Shown piece after piece: positions 35,931-47,804 of a stretch of 64,000 nucleotides of DNA; position 1 is the first letter of the stretch; each line of letters starts with the position of its first letter. The translations under genes and the position numbers were made by a program. Below the pieces are notes generated by a model. It was given only the letters and a program-made list of their open reading frames with translations, was not told the DNA's origin and made no database searches. The stretch spans positions 62,001 through 126,000 of the forward strand of contig JAKMXF010000088.1 of assembly GCA_024704765.1 (NCBI GenBank), in the 5' to 3' direction. This DNA comes from Oopsacas minuta (Eukaryota; Porifera; Hexactinellida; Lyssacinosida; Leucopsacidae).

Positions 35931-37646
35931 ATGGCTATTAATCTCAACAAACAGAATAATAAATATTTGGGAGTCGGAATTTTGGCATGTTCTCTTGTCC
36001 TGCTTTATATATACATACAAATTTCGAAAGATGATCACAATGAAATGTATCATAACAAAAACTCAGCTGGTATCATGATATCTGGCGTGAGTGGAACTAC
36101 TTTTTCAGGTGAACCATTCAGGAAATTTCAAGCTAAAAGAATGTATTTAAATTACAAACCCAAGGTAAATACACCATCAGATTCTAATACTAAATGCATT
36201 TACTGGATTGTTGTCACTTCAATACACAAGCCCAGCGAATCTGTTATTATGTTCAGAAAAGTAACAGAGAAATATTCAAAAGAATGGTGCTGTGTGGTAG
36301 TGATGGATAAGAAAACTCCAGTAGATGATTATATTGCTTTACAAACTGATAACTTTATTGTTCTTACTCTCGAATTGCAATCTGAATTATCTGAAAAAAA
36401 CGGATTCAGTTTAATCGAATTTATTCCTTACAATCATTTTGGTAGGAAAAATATTGGTTATTTGTATGCAGTATCTCGAGGGGCCGAGCTAATCTATGAC
36501 ACTGATGACGATAATCTATTGAAAGAAGATGTCATTCCTTTTATACAACCATCTGCTGACTACTTGCTTGTCTCGAACGAGGAGCATGTTTTCAATCCGT
36601 ACAAGATATATCAACCAACTATTAAACATAGTCTGTGGCCAAGAGGAATACCATTAGATTCTATCATGGGAGTTAGTTCTGAGTTTGTAGACCAGAAAGC
36701 TACCAATTGTAAACCTTCCAAACCAGAAGACATTACTTTATACCAATTTCTTGCTGATCACGATCCTGATGTAGATGCGATATATCGGTTAACAAACCCA
36801 CTTCCTATAAACTTTGATTCATCTATGAATAACCCAATAGTTCTTCAGTTAGGTACGTGAGTTATATACTACGTATATGAATTTGTATTAATGTTAGCTT
36901 GTGACGGATTCAGCACAGAGAATTATATTTACTATATTAATTATATTATATTGTTTTGTTGTTTACTACGTAAAGCCTGGGTAGTCTTTCGGAATATACA
37001 TCATGCATCAGTAAACATTATACAGTCAAACTTGTCTATAACTGCCACTGAAGGGACTGGTCAAATGTGACTGCTATACAGAGGTGGTCGTTAAGCATGT
37101 TTGACTGTACATACAAATACATACGATACAATTCTACATTTGACTGTATACGTATTATGATGTTATTAAATTGGATATATCTTAGGTACCATCGCTCCTC
37201 TCAATGCACAATGCCTCATAACTCACTACTCTTCAATCTTTGGACTTTATCTCCCTATAAACATTCACGGTAGAGTTTCTGATATTTGGCGCAGCTATTA
37301 TATTCAGACATTGCACAAAGATCTGGGTCAGCATGTGGCTTTCACGAAGGCTCATGTTACGCAATATCGCAATGCACATAACTACCTAGCTGATTTCAAT
37401 AGTGAAATTCCACTTTACACACAAGCAACGGAACTTGTCAAGTTTGTTGTCAGTTGGCAGAGTACTGCTCCTACTCTGGTAGAGAGAATGGAAGAGCTGG
37501 CTATTGGCTTCTTCGAACGAGGATATTTCGAAATAGAAGATGTGTTCGGTATACAACACTGGATTTCTGATTTAATTGAATTAGGTTATCGCTTTCCTCC
37601 GATTCGTGATATCTCTTCAAAATGCAAATTTCCTCCCCTTCTCTGA
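35931..37646 (+). CDS. STELLO-like (DUF288) Golgi glycosyltransferase, two exons
   Basis: Exon 1 runs 35931-36852 and exon 2 37186-37646. Donor TTAG|GTACGT and acceptor CTTAG join in a split Gly codon, giving 460 residues in one frame. An N-terminal hydrophobic anchor (residues 13-29) predicts a type II membrane protein. KCIYWIVVTSIHKP is followed by RKNIGYLYAVSRGAELIYDT and a DDDN acidic motif, the expected nucleotide-sugar/metal site. Exon 2 has NIHGRVSDIWRSYYIQ and YRNAHNYLADF, both typical of the STELLO/DUF288 family. In plants STELLO proteins act in the Golgi on cellulose synthase complexes. Animal members exist, but their role is poorly known. The ATG at 35931 is preferred because the frame upstream of it has only a TTG. 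Confidence 0.88.
37023..37107. mobile_element. 85-bp pogo-like MITE in the STELLO-like intron
   Basis: CAGTCAAACTTG and inverse CATGTTTGACTG are flanked by TA on both sides. A further TTTGACTGTA follows at about 37139, perhaps a second end. Confidence 0.75.
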
Positions 37647-37760
37647 AAAACGTGGCTGTTATTTTAATTAGCATTTTATGCAAATTGAAATGTATCCGAT
37701 TATAGAGTTTAGTATTATTTGTATTGTGGAATGTATCTTTCTAAACCGGCCGGCCACGGA

Positions 37761-38204
37761 CAGGGGCGGTGCCAGGACAAATTTGGGGGGGGGGCTCAAG
37801 CCCCCCGTAATTTTCAGGAGATAAAAATTTAGTAATTTTTCAATGAACTTGCTTTGTCTTTGTTTTGTTTTTCCGAAATTTGTTTGTTTTAAAAGTACAT
37901 ATTTTTTTAATTTTGTTTTTATAGCTGTCTAATTTAGCTAATATTTCGCCTTACAGATTAGCTACACAGGCCATGTTTGCATAAAATTTTGTGTTTGATT
38001 GTTAGTACCATATTGCCTTAATAATCTGTCTTCATTCTGATTTACCTATATTTTCATCAAAAGCACCAGGTCATAGAATTTTCTGGCTATTAAAGGTGAA
38101 TATGTTGAATATTTTAATAGATATGTCGAGCGAGCTTGGCCCCAGCGATAAAACTTGTCGCCAGGCCCAGCCCTTCCGTTCGCCAAATCCTGGCGCCGCC
38201 CCTG
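37761..38204. mobile_element. hAT-type MITE with perfect 8-bp TSD
   Basis: CAGGGGCGGTGCCAGG and CCTGGCGCCGCCCCTG are inverted ends. GCCACGGA is duplicated exactly (37753-37760 and 38205-38212). It is 444 bp with no transposase. The perfect duplication suggests a recent insertion. Confidence 0.88.
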
Positions 38205-38400
38205 GCCACGGACTTATTTACAGGGGGAGAACCGGAGAAGTCAAAATCTATACTATTTGTACGCAATTAATTTATATGAGAGGAAAAATTGGAAAGTGGT
38301 CAGGCCTACACATTTTACACAAGCCAGAGTAAAAATAGTTCCTCTGGCCAAGATGTGTATAATGTATGTAGTCTGAGTGTATTAGAATATAAGGTACAAG

Positions 38401-38816
38401 CAGGGTTTCATACAGGATTTGCATGTAGGGGGTGCAATTTGGGGTATGCAAATTTTTAAGGGGGGGCAGATACTAAATCACATCTATTCACTTTATCCAT
38501 CAAGTGAAAACTTATTATTGCGTTTTTTATTGTAAAGAAGGTTACTTCTTCTGTGATACTTGGTTGATCATGAAATTACTTGCTGGGTGTGTAGCTATAC
38601 AGTGTGTAGCCGTGTATAATGGCCACTCAATATAATTTCGGGTAGCAGCACGTACTCAAACTGTCACTAGAATTCTCTGATTAGCCTTAAACTAATCTTT
38701 ACGTTGGTTGACTTGCTGTTTCTTTGTTTTATATTAAATCAATTTATTTAAACTTCTTTGTTTAACTGGTTTTCGAGGGGGCACTTGCCCCCTACAACAC
38801 CCTGTATGAAACCCTG
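38401..38816. mobile_element. hAT-like MITE
   Basis: CAGGGTTTCATACAGG and its inverse CCTGTATGAAACCCTG bound 416 bp, with GGGGGC-type subterminal runs. The flanking octamers GGTACAAG and GGTAATAT match only partly. Confidence 0.75.
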
Positions 38817-39069
38817 GGTAATATAGCTGGCTAGGCAAAGGCAAACAATTTTCGCCCAGTCCCTATTTAATAGGCCCAACTCTACAAATCATTGTTAGCA
38901 CATTCACCATTAAACCGTCAAAGATGTATATCTTATCCGAAGATGACAATTTTTGACTCCGAGAACTTCACATACTTGGCAAAACTAGCATTATGATGCA
39001 GCCCAAAGTTCTCTAATATACTTCTAATATTTCACATTATATTTTCTCAGAGACTAGTGGTGTGTATGT

Positions 39070-40293
39070 ATGGCTGCTGAAATAGAACATCCAGCCCTCT
39101 GTACACTTAGGGAACAAATACTTCTTAAACATGATCAAGTTGAGAGATCCTTTGATGAAGTACATCACCAAATAGAACAGCTGAAGAGAATGTCGCATCA
39201 AAGACTTGCTTCTATTTATGATAGATTTAAACAAATGATAATGTCTAGAGAAACCGAGCTGAAAGAACTCAAAGATGCATTATTTGCAAATGAAGAAAAG
39301 CTAAGATCAAACGCTCTAGCACCTCTTCTTCAACAAATCAGTTCAGAACTAAAAGAGCAGATACAACTGAAAGAAGAAATTAAGTATCAAATACCCCTGG
39401 TAACGCTTCATTGTAAATCTTATTATATGAGAGAGTTAGAAAACTATTGCACAATAGAGGAATTTCAGTACACAGCTAATAAGGAACCTCTGTGGAGCTG
39501 GGGTGGAGAAGCAAACTCGAACAATAAACTATCTTATCCTCAGGACTTAACATTAGATAACAATACACAGGAAATTTTTATCGTAGACAAAGGTAATAAT
39601 AGAATACTGGTGTGCTCATTTGAAGGACAGCATCTGAGTACTATTGCAAATAAGCAAATATGCAAGCCTCTTCGAATTGCCATTTCTATAGATTCAGTTT
39701 ACCTCACACAAATAGATAATATTATTTATAGATTCGACAGAAAACGGAGTCAACCTTTACAACAAACAGAATTAAAGTTCTCTCATTCTGGCATAGCATC
39801 CTATCAGGATCTTCTTGTCTATGTTTGTGAGTACAATAACCGAATAATTCATCGATATAATTCAGATCTGACTATTTTCGATGTTATATACCTGATATCT
39901 CCTTTTTTCATTTCTAACATACAAGACGATAGCACACACACGGAATCACTACAAGTCATAGATAATGTCATATGGGTACTGTTTTCAGATTGTGAATATC
40001 CTCTACAGTGCTTTTCTAATCATGGCGAGTTTCTAAGGACTATTATCTCAGAAGATAAGATTGAACGTGCATTCTATTTCTGTTTAGACACAGTAGGGAA
40101 TATTTTAGTCAGTGATTATGATGCTAATCGTATTAAAGTGTTCTCATCAGATGGTGAAATCACAGCCACGATTGGCAGAGATGGTCAAGTAGGTTGTGGA
40201 GAGCTTTTTCATCCTCAAGGCATTGCTGTGACTGGGAGATTTAACATTGTAATTATTGATTGGAAGAAAAATCATCCTTTACAATTTTTCTAA
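39070..40293 (+). CDS. Coiled-coil NHL-repeat protein, single exon (intact)
   Basis: 407 residues from ATG. Residues 1-140 form a charged coiled-coil (EQLKRM, then MSRETELKELKDAL). The rest is a beta-propeller of NHL-type repeats, for example DLTLDNNTQEIFIVDKGNNR near residue 160 and a late copy ending RIKVFSSDGEITATIG. The layout is that of TRIM-NHL proteins without RING or B-box. NHL propellers bind RNA or protein partners. No signal peptide or membrane segment is present. It is closest in plan to the gene at 61412-62614 but diverged. The cellular role cannot be inferred. Confidence 0.8.
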   Translation: MAAEIEHPALCTLREQILLKHDQVERSFDEVHHQIEQLKRMSHQRLASIYDRFKQMIMSRETELKELKDALFANEEKLRSNALAPLLQQISSELKEQIQLKEEIKYQIPLVTLHCKSYYMRELENYCTIEEFQYTANKEPLWSWGGEANSNNKLSYPQDLTLDNNTQEIFIVDKGNNRILVCSFEGQHLSTIANKQICKPLRIAISIDSVYLTQIDNIIYRFDRKRSQPLQQTELKFSHSGIASYQDLLVYVCEYNNRIIHRYNSDLTIFDVIYLISPFFISNIQDDSTHTESLQVIDNVIWVLFSDCEYPLQCFSNHGEFLRTIISEDKIERAFYFCLDTVGNILVSDYDANRIKVFSSDGEITATIGRDGQVGCGELFHPQGIAVTGRFNIVIIDWKKNHPLQFF

Positions 40294-41110
40294 AACGAAT
40301 TAATTTGTATTTTAAATTTTCATGACCGTCATCATATCACATTATTCTTTTAGTAATATTATGAGTAGTATTAATTTTCGATGATTAATCATACTAGCAT
40401 TATTTCTGTCAGTTTGTCTATAGGATGGTATTTATTAAATGAGCGATCATAGAGAGAATGAGGCGATTGCTTCCTCATCCTTTGTAATTTTGCCTGTCGC
40501 CTCATCTCCCTATATTGTAATTGCCATTTAATTGATGCATATCCCTTCTCTGCTTCTTAGTTCTGTATTTTTAGTAACACCTCAGTTTATATCTCAAAGG
40601 AAGAGATGGTAGAATGGGGAAACTGTAATATAGGGGTTGGCAACATTTGATCCTGCCGGTCAGATTGAGCCATTTATCGCTTTCTATCCCCGGGCCAAAC
40701 GATCAACAATCCTCTCGCCTACCTCTAAATTGTTATGTAAGTTCCTTTTATGATATTTAAAGTGACTTCGTTACAATTCTTGCATATTTCACTTTGCATG
40801 CGCAGAACTATCTCCGTAGTGCTAAGAGAGGTGTTGTATTACTTAAATATGAAAGTATTTCCTTTCAAAACATTCCAGACTGGGGTGAGGTATTTGTACA
40901 TCAGAAGGGGCGGTACACAAACTATTATGCTCTTTTACAATTAACACACGATAGAATTCTTGCTGGAAAATTCCTTTTAAGGAAATTATTGCAGTTCAGT
41001 TTTAATTATACTCTGGCGCTGGATGGCACAGTTTAATTAGGTTAACACACAGCAAGTATATAACACAATTATATACCTTCTAGTAATTCATTAGAAATTG
41101 TTCTTCTTCA
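40294..41110. other. Intergenic between NHL genes
   Basis: About 800 bp with no recognised gene. One half of a possible hAT-like MITE (GGGGTTGGCAACATTTG near 40634) is present. Confidence 0.5.
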
Positions 41111-41135
41111 TGTTTGAATTATACGCGGTCTCCAA

Positions 41136-41889
41136 ATGAACGAACTCCATGAACTACTGGGGAGAATACTATCCGAGATAGAGCAAAAGCTGGCAAATAT
41201 TAAGACACCCCAGACTGAGACCGTAGTTGTATTCAGTTGCTTGTACATACCCCTAGATCAGCTGGTTACACCGAGAAAGGTAGAGGTTCAATTATATTAC
41301 CGAACCACGAGAAATATAGAATCTGTTGGGAAGTAAGGGAAAGCTTCTAGAGAGTTGTGTAGTCCTAATGCTGTCGCTATCGTCTCCAATACCAACAATA
41401 TCTTTGTTGTAGAGGGGGAATATTGTTTCTTGACTTACACAAACGAATCTCGCCAGGACATGTAGGAACCACACTGTATAGCTATTCACAGGGAAAATGT
41501 CACAGTCTGGCCCGACTCACAGATACAGGAGTACATGCAGTGTCTTCACAATAGAGACCAACTTCGATATAATCTTTAAACTAGGGACTAGGGGATCTCA
41601 TAACGGAGAGTTTTACTGTCCTCTTAACCTCACAATCTCAACTGACGGAGAGGTATACGGGACAGATTCCTCTAACTACAGAATCCAGGTCCTCAACACA
41701 GTTGCTCGCGGACCACGGGCCGACTTTTCCGTGCGGAATAAAATAGTTAGCAGGCTCCGCGGGCCGAAAAGCTTGGCAGGACTCCTCGTGATGACAAATG
41801 AGACGAACTATTTTAATTGTCACGAAATGCCAATTAAGGAATACTTATGTAATTGGAACTTTATCAGTCTCCACTTATTTGTTCCCTAA
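41136..41889 (+). pseudogene. NHL-repeat gene, decayed copy
   Basis: The coiled-coil start (MNELHELLGRILSEIEQKL) is followed by scrambled sequence and stops. Readable NHL pieces appear in different frames: PNAVAIVSNTNNIFVVEG at about 41366-41420 and GSHNGEFYCPLNLTISTDGE with SSNYRIQVLN at about 41590-41700. The last propeller blades are missing. It lies downstream of the intact copy on the same strand, so it may be a decayed tandem duplicate. Confidence 0.7.
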
Positions 41890-41919
41890 CTTGTTTCCCC
41901 ATAACAATAAAAAACAGAC

Positions 41920-42290
41920 TTAATCTATATTATTAAATCCCATTTGTTGTGTTTGTCCGTTCGTTGTCAAGGAATAGATTTACGGTATGCAATTTTGAAA
42001 TTGTCGCATAACTATGTAGTTATAGTGTTTATCAAGGAAGTAAATAGAATTCAATAAAACTTTACTAAATATATCGAACATGCTGAATCCGATTTTCACA
42101 CTTTTGGATTAATCATATGTGAATTTATTGTTGTTTTTATGAATATAAAGTAAACAAATTAGCCAAATCTCAAAATTACGTAGATACTTCGCTTGCTCTC
42201 AACGGGGTTGATCTTACAGAATAATTCAATATTTTATACATAAGCCATATACGTATATTAGTTAATTACATTGTCCTAAATAAAATATTT
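41920..42290 (+). repeat. Dispersed repeat copy (intact reference)
   Basis: Begins TCTATATTATTAAATCCC and is collinear with 19110-19455. It lacks the MITE found in that copy, which defines the insertion point there. A more diverged copy follows at 42540-42720. Confidence 0.6.
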
Positions 42291-42896
42291 ATTCGGGTTC
42301 TAGCAGGCCGAATAATTTAGTTTCGGGCCGCGGACATAATTATTTGAAATTGCGAGCTGCGGTTACAAATTTCGGTCCGTGTGCAACTCCTAAGCAGCTC
42401 TCTATAGCATACGCTATTCACTGAATTCCAATTAAGAACCCCGTAACGACTTGCTTATCCATTAGTACTAGGGTATAATTTTAGTTATTGGATATAGTAT
42501 ATGTTAATAATGTTTTCTTTAAATGAATATTTTAAAATCTCAATTGTTGTTTGTATATCTGGATGGAATTGTTTGTTGTCAAGAAATGATTTATGGTATG
42601 CATATTTAAATTCCAATTTTGTAATGAGATATAGTCTAACTTCCTATTTGTCTTGTTTATCAAGTCTACCTATATAATTCAATATACTACTTGTGAGTAA
42701 AAATATCGAAGATGCTAAACCCGAATATATAAATCTCAAAATAGACATTTGTGACTTGCCTTAAACACCATAAGGGTAATTATAAAGTACGCATCCTAGA
42801 GCTAGCATTGCTTTACAAACTATACTAACGAATTCTTCTTAAAAAGACTTATTTATGTCTAGCATTAAACGAAAATCCTCACCTTTGAAGATCAAG

Positions 42897-43633
42897 CACA
42901 GTGTGGAACTATGCGGTAATAGGTGAAAATTTGACTTCGCTATTTATCAAAATTTATGTGTGCATTCGATTTTGCACTATCTCAAACCTAGAAATATGCT
43001 ATTATTTGTTACTTAATGAACTTATAACATGTCTAACCAAAGTCTCAAACTTAGGCTAAAATTTGAAATTTGAAAACCTGAAAACCACAATATTTATTCT
43101 TCAAATACCCTTGCGATATTTCAGCATTCCAGAATTTTTAGTAATTCAATGGCATTTATCAGTATTCGTATGCATTTAGTGATTAGTTTTAATTAGTTTG
43201 CAAAACAAATTAAATATTTATTTTTCATTCTCAAGCATTTTAGCCGTCTATTTTTATCCATATTTCAGCTCCTTAACCTAACTTTTTAGGTCCCCGATCT
43301 TACAATGCAAACAATTGCGAGTTGAATAGTTGACAATTTCGCATAGTATATCTTTCTAGACACGCCCAAAGGCGCCCACTTATACCTTTCTTGACATTAA
43401 GTGTATGGGGGCACACCCGTTCGAATGAAATGTATTTTTAGAAAAATTATAATTTCTGTATCTCTAATACATTAGTATCATTTTATGAAGTATCCAATGC
43501 ATAAATGAATTCAGTATACCCATTGTTATTCAAGTTTATCAATAAATAGAGCTGGCTGGTATAAAACACTCACTAATATAGAACTCATTTACTCTTGAAC
43601 CATAATTAATAATTATAGCAAAATACCACAGAT
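42897..43633. mobile_element. Left half of the RSS-like-ended element (second copy)
   Basis: Nearly identical to 10645-11290 for the first 460 bp, with an extra segment of about 100 bp at 43380-43490. It starts with heptamer CACAGTG, the same 12-bp spacer and GTAATAGGT (42916-42924). It stops at CACAGATT (43626-43633), where the first copy continues ACGTCATATC. PiggyBac sequence follows. Confidence 0.7.
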
Positions 43634-44875
43634 TCAGGGGATGATTCTACTATTATTAGAAAATGAATCAATATTTTCTTTCAGAGTTTGAGGGAGAAGC
43701 CTGAAACGTTTTGATCGTTTCCGTTCATGTATTAGTGGGGCTACGAGTTGTTGCCCTAGAATGTACATACATTCGCGGCGATTTTTTGATTTGACAAGCA
43801 GATCATTTGGGTACTTTAAAGAGAAAATGACCCACGAAGCAAATGTTGCAAAAGCAACCATGTCAAAAAATAGTGTAGCTGGCCAGCGCCTGTTGATACG
43901 ATAAATCCTATACTCTTTCAGTTGTTGATCAAATTTAGCAACACCACCACTCTTGTGCGCATTATAGTCTAATATTATAGTCTAATATTATAGTAGGTTT
44001 TGATTTCTTCGAGTTCTGTGGGATAATTATATTCGAATGAATATTAGTGAGCAAGAGTACGTATTTGTTCTTTTTGTAATATAACACAAAAGTGCATGCT
44101 CAGTTTCTTCCGAATACAATAGACGAGATGAATATATTGGGAGGCCTTTGATATCCTTAAATTGTTTAGGAACTTCTGTCCGTATCCTTTTCATTGTTCC
44201 TAAGCAGTAAATACCCGAGTCCACTAATGATGTTGATAGACTGAGAGAGGTAACATAATTATCTGTACACACAATATGACCAGGTTTGAGTACTGCTGAA
44301 AGTCTCCTCACTATGTGATAAGGTTTGTTACTATTTTCTTGCTTGCCAGAGTAAACCTCGAAGTTTATGGGATAGCAATTCGAGGAGTCAGCCAGAACAT
44401 ATATCTTCAAACCATATCTATCGGGTTTGCTAGGGACATATTGTCTAAATGAGCACCTGCCGCGATATCGACACAAGTGCTCATCGAGCGTAACCCATTT
44501 TCCGGATGAGTACGCAGCCAAGAGGTTCGTTCTGATTGTGTCAACAACAAAACGGATAGGAGCCAAATTATCATTGGACTGTCTAAGTTTCCTCGTCGAA
44601 ATATAGTCGAAGCGTAAAAAACGCATAATAATTTTAAACCTATCGCGGGGCATAGTTGCCTGAAAAATAGGCCGAGACTTGTTACTATCACCACAAAATA
44701 GGTTATCGATTGTTTCTTTGAAAACCCGCAAAACTCCAATTTTCAATTAGAAGTCCCAAAAAGGCCTCAAGTTCAACGAGACTAATAAGATAAAATAAAG
44801 TTTAGACGAGAAATCTGAATGATCTTGTAAAAAGATTAAAAGCTTTTCATTGGCCATTTTGAGTATATGATTCAG
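43634..44875 (-). pseudogene. PiggyBac-type transposase, decayed
   Basis: The minus-strand frame at 44746-44027 has the piggyBac hallmarks: MPRDRFKIIMRFLRFD, NDNLAPIRFVVD, GKWVTLDEHLCRYRGRC, YVPSKPDRYGLKIYVLADS and VCTDNYVTSLSLSTSLV, including the expected Asp residues. The C-terminal part (YRINRRWPATLFFDMVAFA, then an RRECMYILGQQLV-like tail) continues in another frame at 43861-43634. Frame breaks and a missing N-terminal part make it inactive. No TTAA-flanked ends were found. Confidence 0.85.
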
Positions 44876-45234
44876 AAGCTGTTCTGTCAAGAATAGTTTG
44901 AATATATCTAAATGAACAAAGTAGATTAGGCAGCCTTTGAAAAGTTAATTGTAGCAATGTAATTTCCAATATCAAGAATGAGGCATTGAAATCAAGATTG
45001 ACAAGGTATTTAGTTCCAATAAGAGATGTAGCTGTTGGGAATTTCATTAAACGGAGGGGAGAAATTATTTTGGGAGTGAATATACAGCATTCAATCGACA
45101 AATATGTTTGTGTCGATCAAGAATCCCTCACGTTCGCGGGGGTTACATTTCGTAAAATTGCAGCGAACACAATTCACGAACGGCAGAATAGGAGGGGGGT
45201 TAGCTTCAATGATAATAAAAAGATATCTAGGACA

Positions 45235-45440
45235 ATTCGTTTGCTAGGTCGCTATGCGACGGCAGAAGTATCCTTGAGCTTTCTCCCTTGTTTTAAGGAT
45301 TAGCACAGCTGCATTTCTTGTTGGTTTTGGTCGCTACACGACGGGATATACTCGAAACTGCATTGCTCCTTGGTTAATTTTTGAGGAAATTATAATTTTT
45401 TAGTATCTATAATGCATTCAAATCCAATATAATGCCCTTC
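45235..45440. repeat. Solitary copy of the 4938/7985 inverted-repeat arm
   Basis: Shares CGTTTGCTAGGTCGCTATGC-type sequence and an ATGCCCTTCTGTGGTAAT segment with the arm at 4938-5160. Confidence 0.5.
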
Positions 45441-46329
45441 TGTGGTAATACAGGAGCTACTGAGCAGTTTTATGTTAGTAGTCTGTGCACTTCGTATAAC
45501 TAAACTAACGCATAGCGCAAAATGACGCGAGTTATTAACAAAAGGTGACACGGTCTGATTTTAGTTAAAATATCGAATTAAGAATAATCTAGTATAATAA
45601 TTACACCTATATCAGATCTTAGCAACTCAAGGACAATTTTCATTCACCGGGGCCTGTACCTGGGCACAATCCTCATTTACCCGGGCACATGCCCGAGTAG
45701 CCCCGAGTGTAGTTCCGCCACTGCCTTGCACTGTGTGTCTATTTAAGATTCAATAATACAAATGAAGATATCCACTGGGTTCATTCCCCAAACTTAGGGT
45801 TCTAGGGAGGAGATAGCGACAAGCCGTTACAAGGAGTTGTTAAATTCCTCAGGAATCGATATTTACCCATACTTGGTAGTTGGTGTTGCTCACGCGGTTC
45901 TACAGTTGTTTCACGCTCCTCAGTGAGTTTGTGTTACGATATAGGAAAATGTCGTCAATTTTCAAGCTCCTAAATATTCGTTAGAACTGATATATTTCAC
46001 ACAGACAAGCTCTATAGTATATAAATACCCGACCCGAGCTACATTGCAATTAATAATTATCCATTCAATTACTTATCATCATCAAAAAAATTCACAAAGA
46101 TAAATCGACAATCAAGTTAGCGAACTTGTGAAACAAAAGGTAACGGCGCTGGACAGTAGAATCAATCAAAGTTTGTAGACCATATGGGAAAAAGGTATCT
46201 TTTCAAAATGATCGCCTGAGGCTCTAGAACAGAACAGAATATACCCGGATATAGCATGGGCTAGGACAGATTATACCCCGGTATATTCGAGGACGGAGAT
46301 ATAATCTCCGCTTTTACACCGGTTTAGGT
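45441..46329. other. No gene recognised
   Basis: Low-complexity and repeat-like sequence, including a GGGCACA/CCCGGG-rich piece near 45650-45720. I see no coding sequence that can be supported. Confidence 0.5.
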
Positions 46330-46690
46330 AAATCTTTGTAAATCGCTGGTTTATTTAAGCTTGTGAGCAGATGTCACTATTTTTGTTCCTCAGATTTTTA
46401 ATCAAGTTTAAACTGGTAGGTCGAGGTTGGTTGTCAGCCTTAACTCTACGTAAACGATCCACTTTAACAACTTTGGGTTTCGAGTTTAACTCCAGGGCTA
46501 TCTCCATGATCTCGTTTGTCGCTTCTGATACCATCGTCTCCTCTGCTAGTCCTTAGACAATATTTATTTCTCTTATTGATTTATCCTTTTCTTCTGCAAT
46601 CGTTAAGCGTCGGGTTGCCTCTTTTTCTTGTAATAATGCTGCTATTTGTTCACATGATACTGGCGGATCAGTGCTTACAGCTTGACAGTA
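46330..46690 (-). pseudogene. Retroelement ORF1-like remnant
   Basis: The minus strand reads CEQIAALLQEKEATRRLTIA, then KSIREINIV, an in-frame TAA, then GLAEETMVSEATNEIMEIAL and KPKVVKVDRLRRVKADNQPR. The pattern 'EEK-x-R-x-NIV-x-GL' followed by a basic VDRL and PRP segment resembles the RNA-binding ORF1 region of LINE-like or related elements. It is short, stop-containing and without a reverse transcriptase nearby. Confidence 0.5.
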
Positions 46691-47252
46691 AGATTTTTTG
46701 TTATATTCGATATTTCCAAATCAGGTCCGGCTGGAGAAAATTGGGAAAATGATATTGCCAGTATCATCAAAATGTTTAAGTCCGTAAATTGAGTGCTAAA
46801 GATGTATTTGTTTGGATGCTGTCAAACTGTCAACTGTTTTGAGTTAATTGTAAATATTAATATTGGTGGTTCATAACTTAAGAAGAATATAATGTATGGC
46901 AGGCTGGGAGTGCCGCCCTGGGCAACCGACCCTTTAGCCCACCCCTAGGTACACCCCTTGTCTTATTATTTGGGAGCCATTATTCTAATCAACCTAGAAT
47001 TCTCTTCAACCTTCTCTGTTAGTTGTTTTACGTTTTGTATCAATTCGTCTAAGGTAGGTTGAAGAAAGTTCAATTCCCCACGATTAACAGTGACATCGGA
47101 TCCAGTCGGAAGCTGTGTCTCGAGCACTGAGAATAACTAACTTAAGTTCGTAACTAGTCAATGGGTTTAAGTATTCTTCTGTTATGTTATTCAAGAGTTA
47201 ATCCATTTAGAAAGTAAATTCGCTGATGAGGCTCTTGTGGTAGGGACCTTGA

Positions 47253-47409
47253 CACAGTGTGACAAAATAGCGATTATGGGGTAATAGGTACTTACCTGAA
47301 GAAATATGTTAAAATGTTGTCAAATATAGTAAATCGACACTGTAGATTTCAAAAATGGCACCAGATTATTAGTTGCACTTCTGGAAATGGGACTATGACG
47401 TAATCTGTG
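47253..47409. mobile_element. Right-end fragment of the RSS-like-ended element
   Basis: Opposite orientation to the copies at 10.6 and 42.9 kb. Heptamer CACAGTG (47253-47259), a 21-bp spacer (one A fewer than at 11447) and GTAATAGGT (47281-47289). Homology to the first copy runs to AATCTGTG at about 47401-47408, the inverse of the CACAGATT at which the 42.9-kb copy stops. Confidence 0.65.
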
Positions 47410-47627
47410 CGTGGGCGTATTTGAAGGGGGCTCCAGGGGCTCCATGGAGCCCCCAGTCGGTGCGCCACTGAACCTCGTTGGAGAAAAAAAGAAAGGGGTA
47501 TTTTTTCTCCATCTTATTTGTTGTTGTTGTTGTTTAAAAGATCTGATTATATTCAATTTTTTGATATAGTGATTTTACGTAATTAGTAGTATATATAATA
47601 TCTAATTAGTAGTAGAAATATATCAAG

Positions 47628-47804
47628 ATGTCAACAAAAAGACATGCCAGTGACAGACATAAAGTCAAGTGTCATGAATGCGACACTGTTATGGACAATG
47701 ACCATAAAATCGTCACATCCAAAACTGTCATGCACTCTTGCAAAATGCAGGACAAAAAATCGTATTTTCGCTGGTTGTCTCAGAAAATCAAAATAAAATT
47801 ATGA
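47628..47804 (+). CDS. Short ORF with Cys-His pattern, probable transposon remnant
   Basis: 58 codons from ATG: basic start MSTKRHASDRHK, then CHECDTV and a later HSC. The CxxC spacing and lysine-rich sequence fit the N-terminal finger of a DNA transposon protein. No homologue was recognised and it may not be expressed. Confidence 0.3.
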   Translation: MSTKRHASDRHKVKCHECDTVMDNDHKIVTSKTVMHSCKMQDKKSYFRWLSQKIKIKL

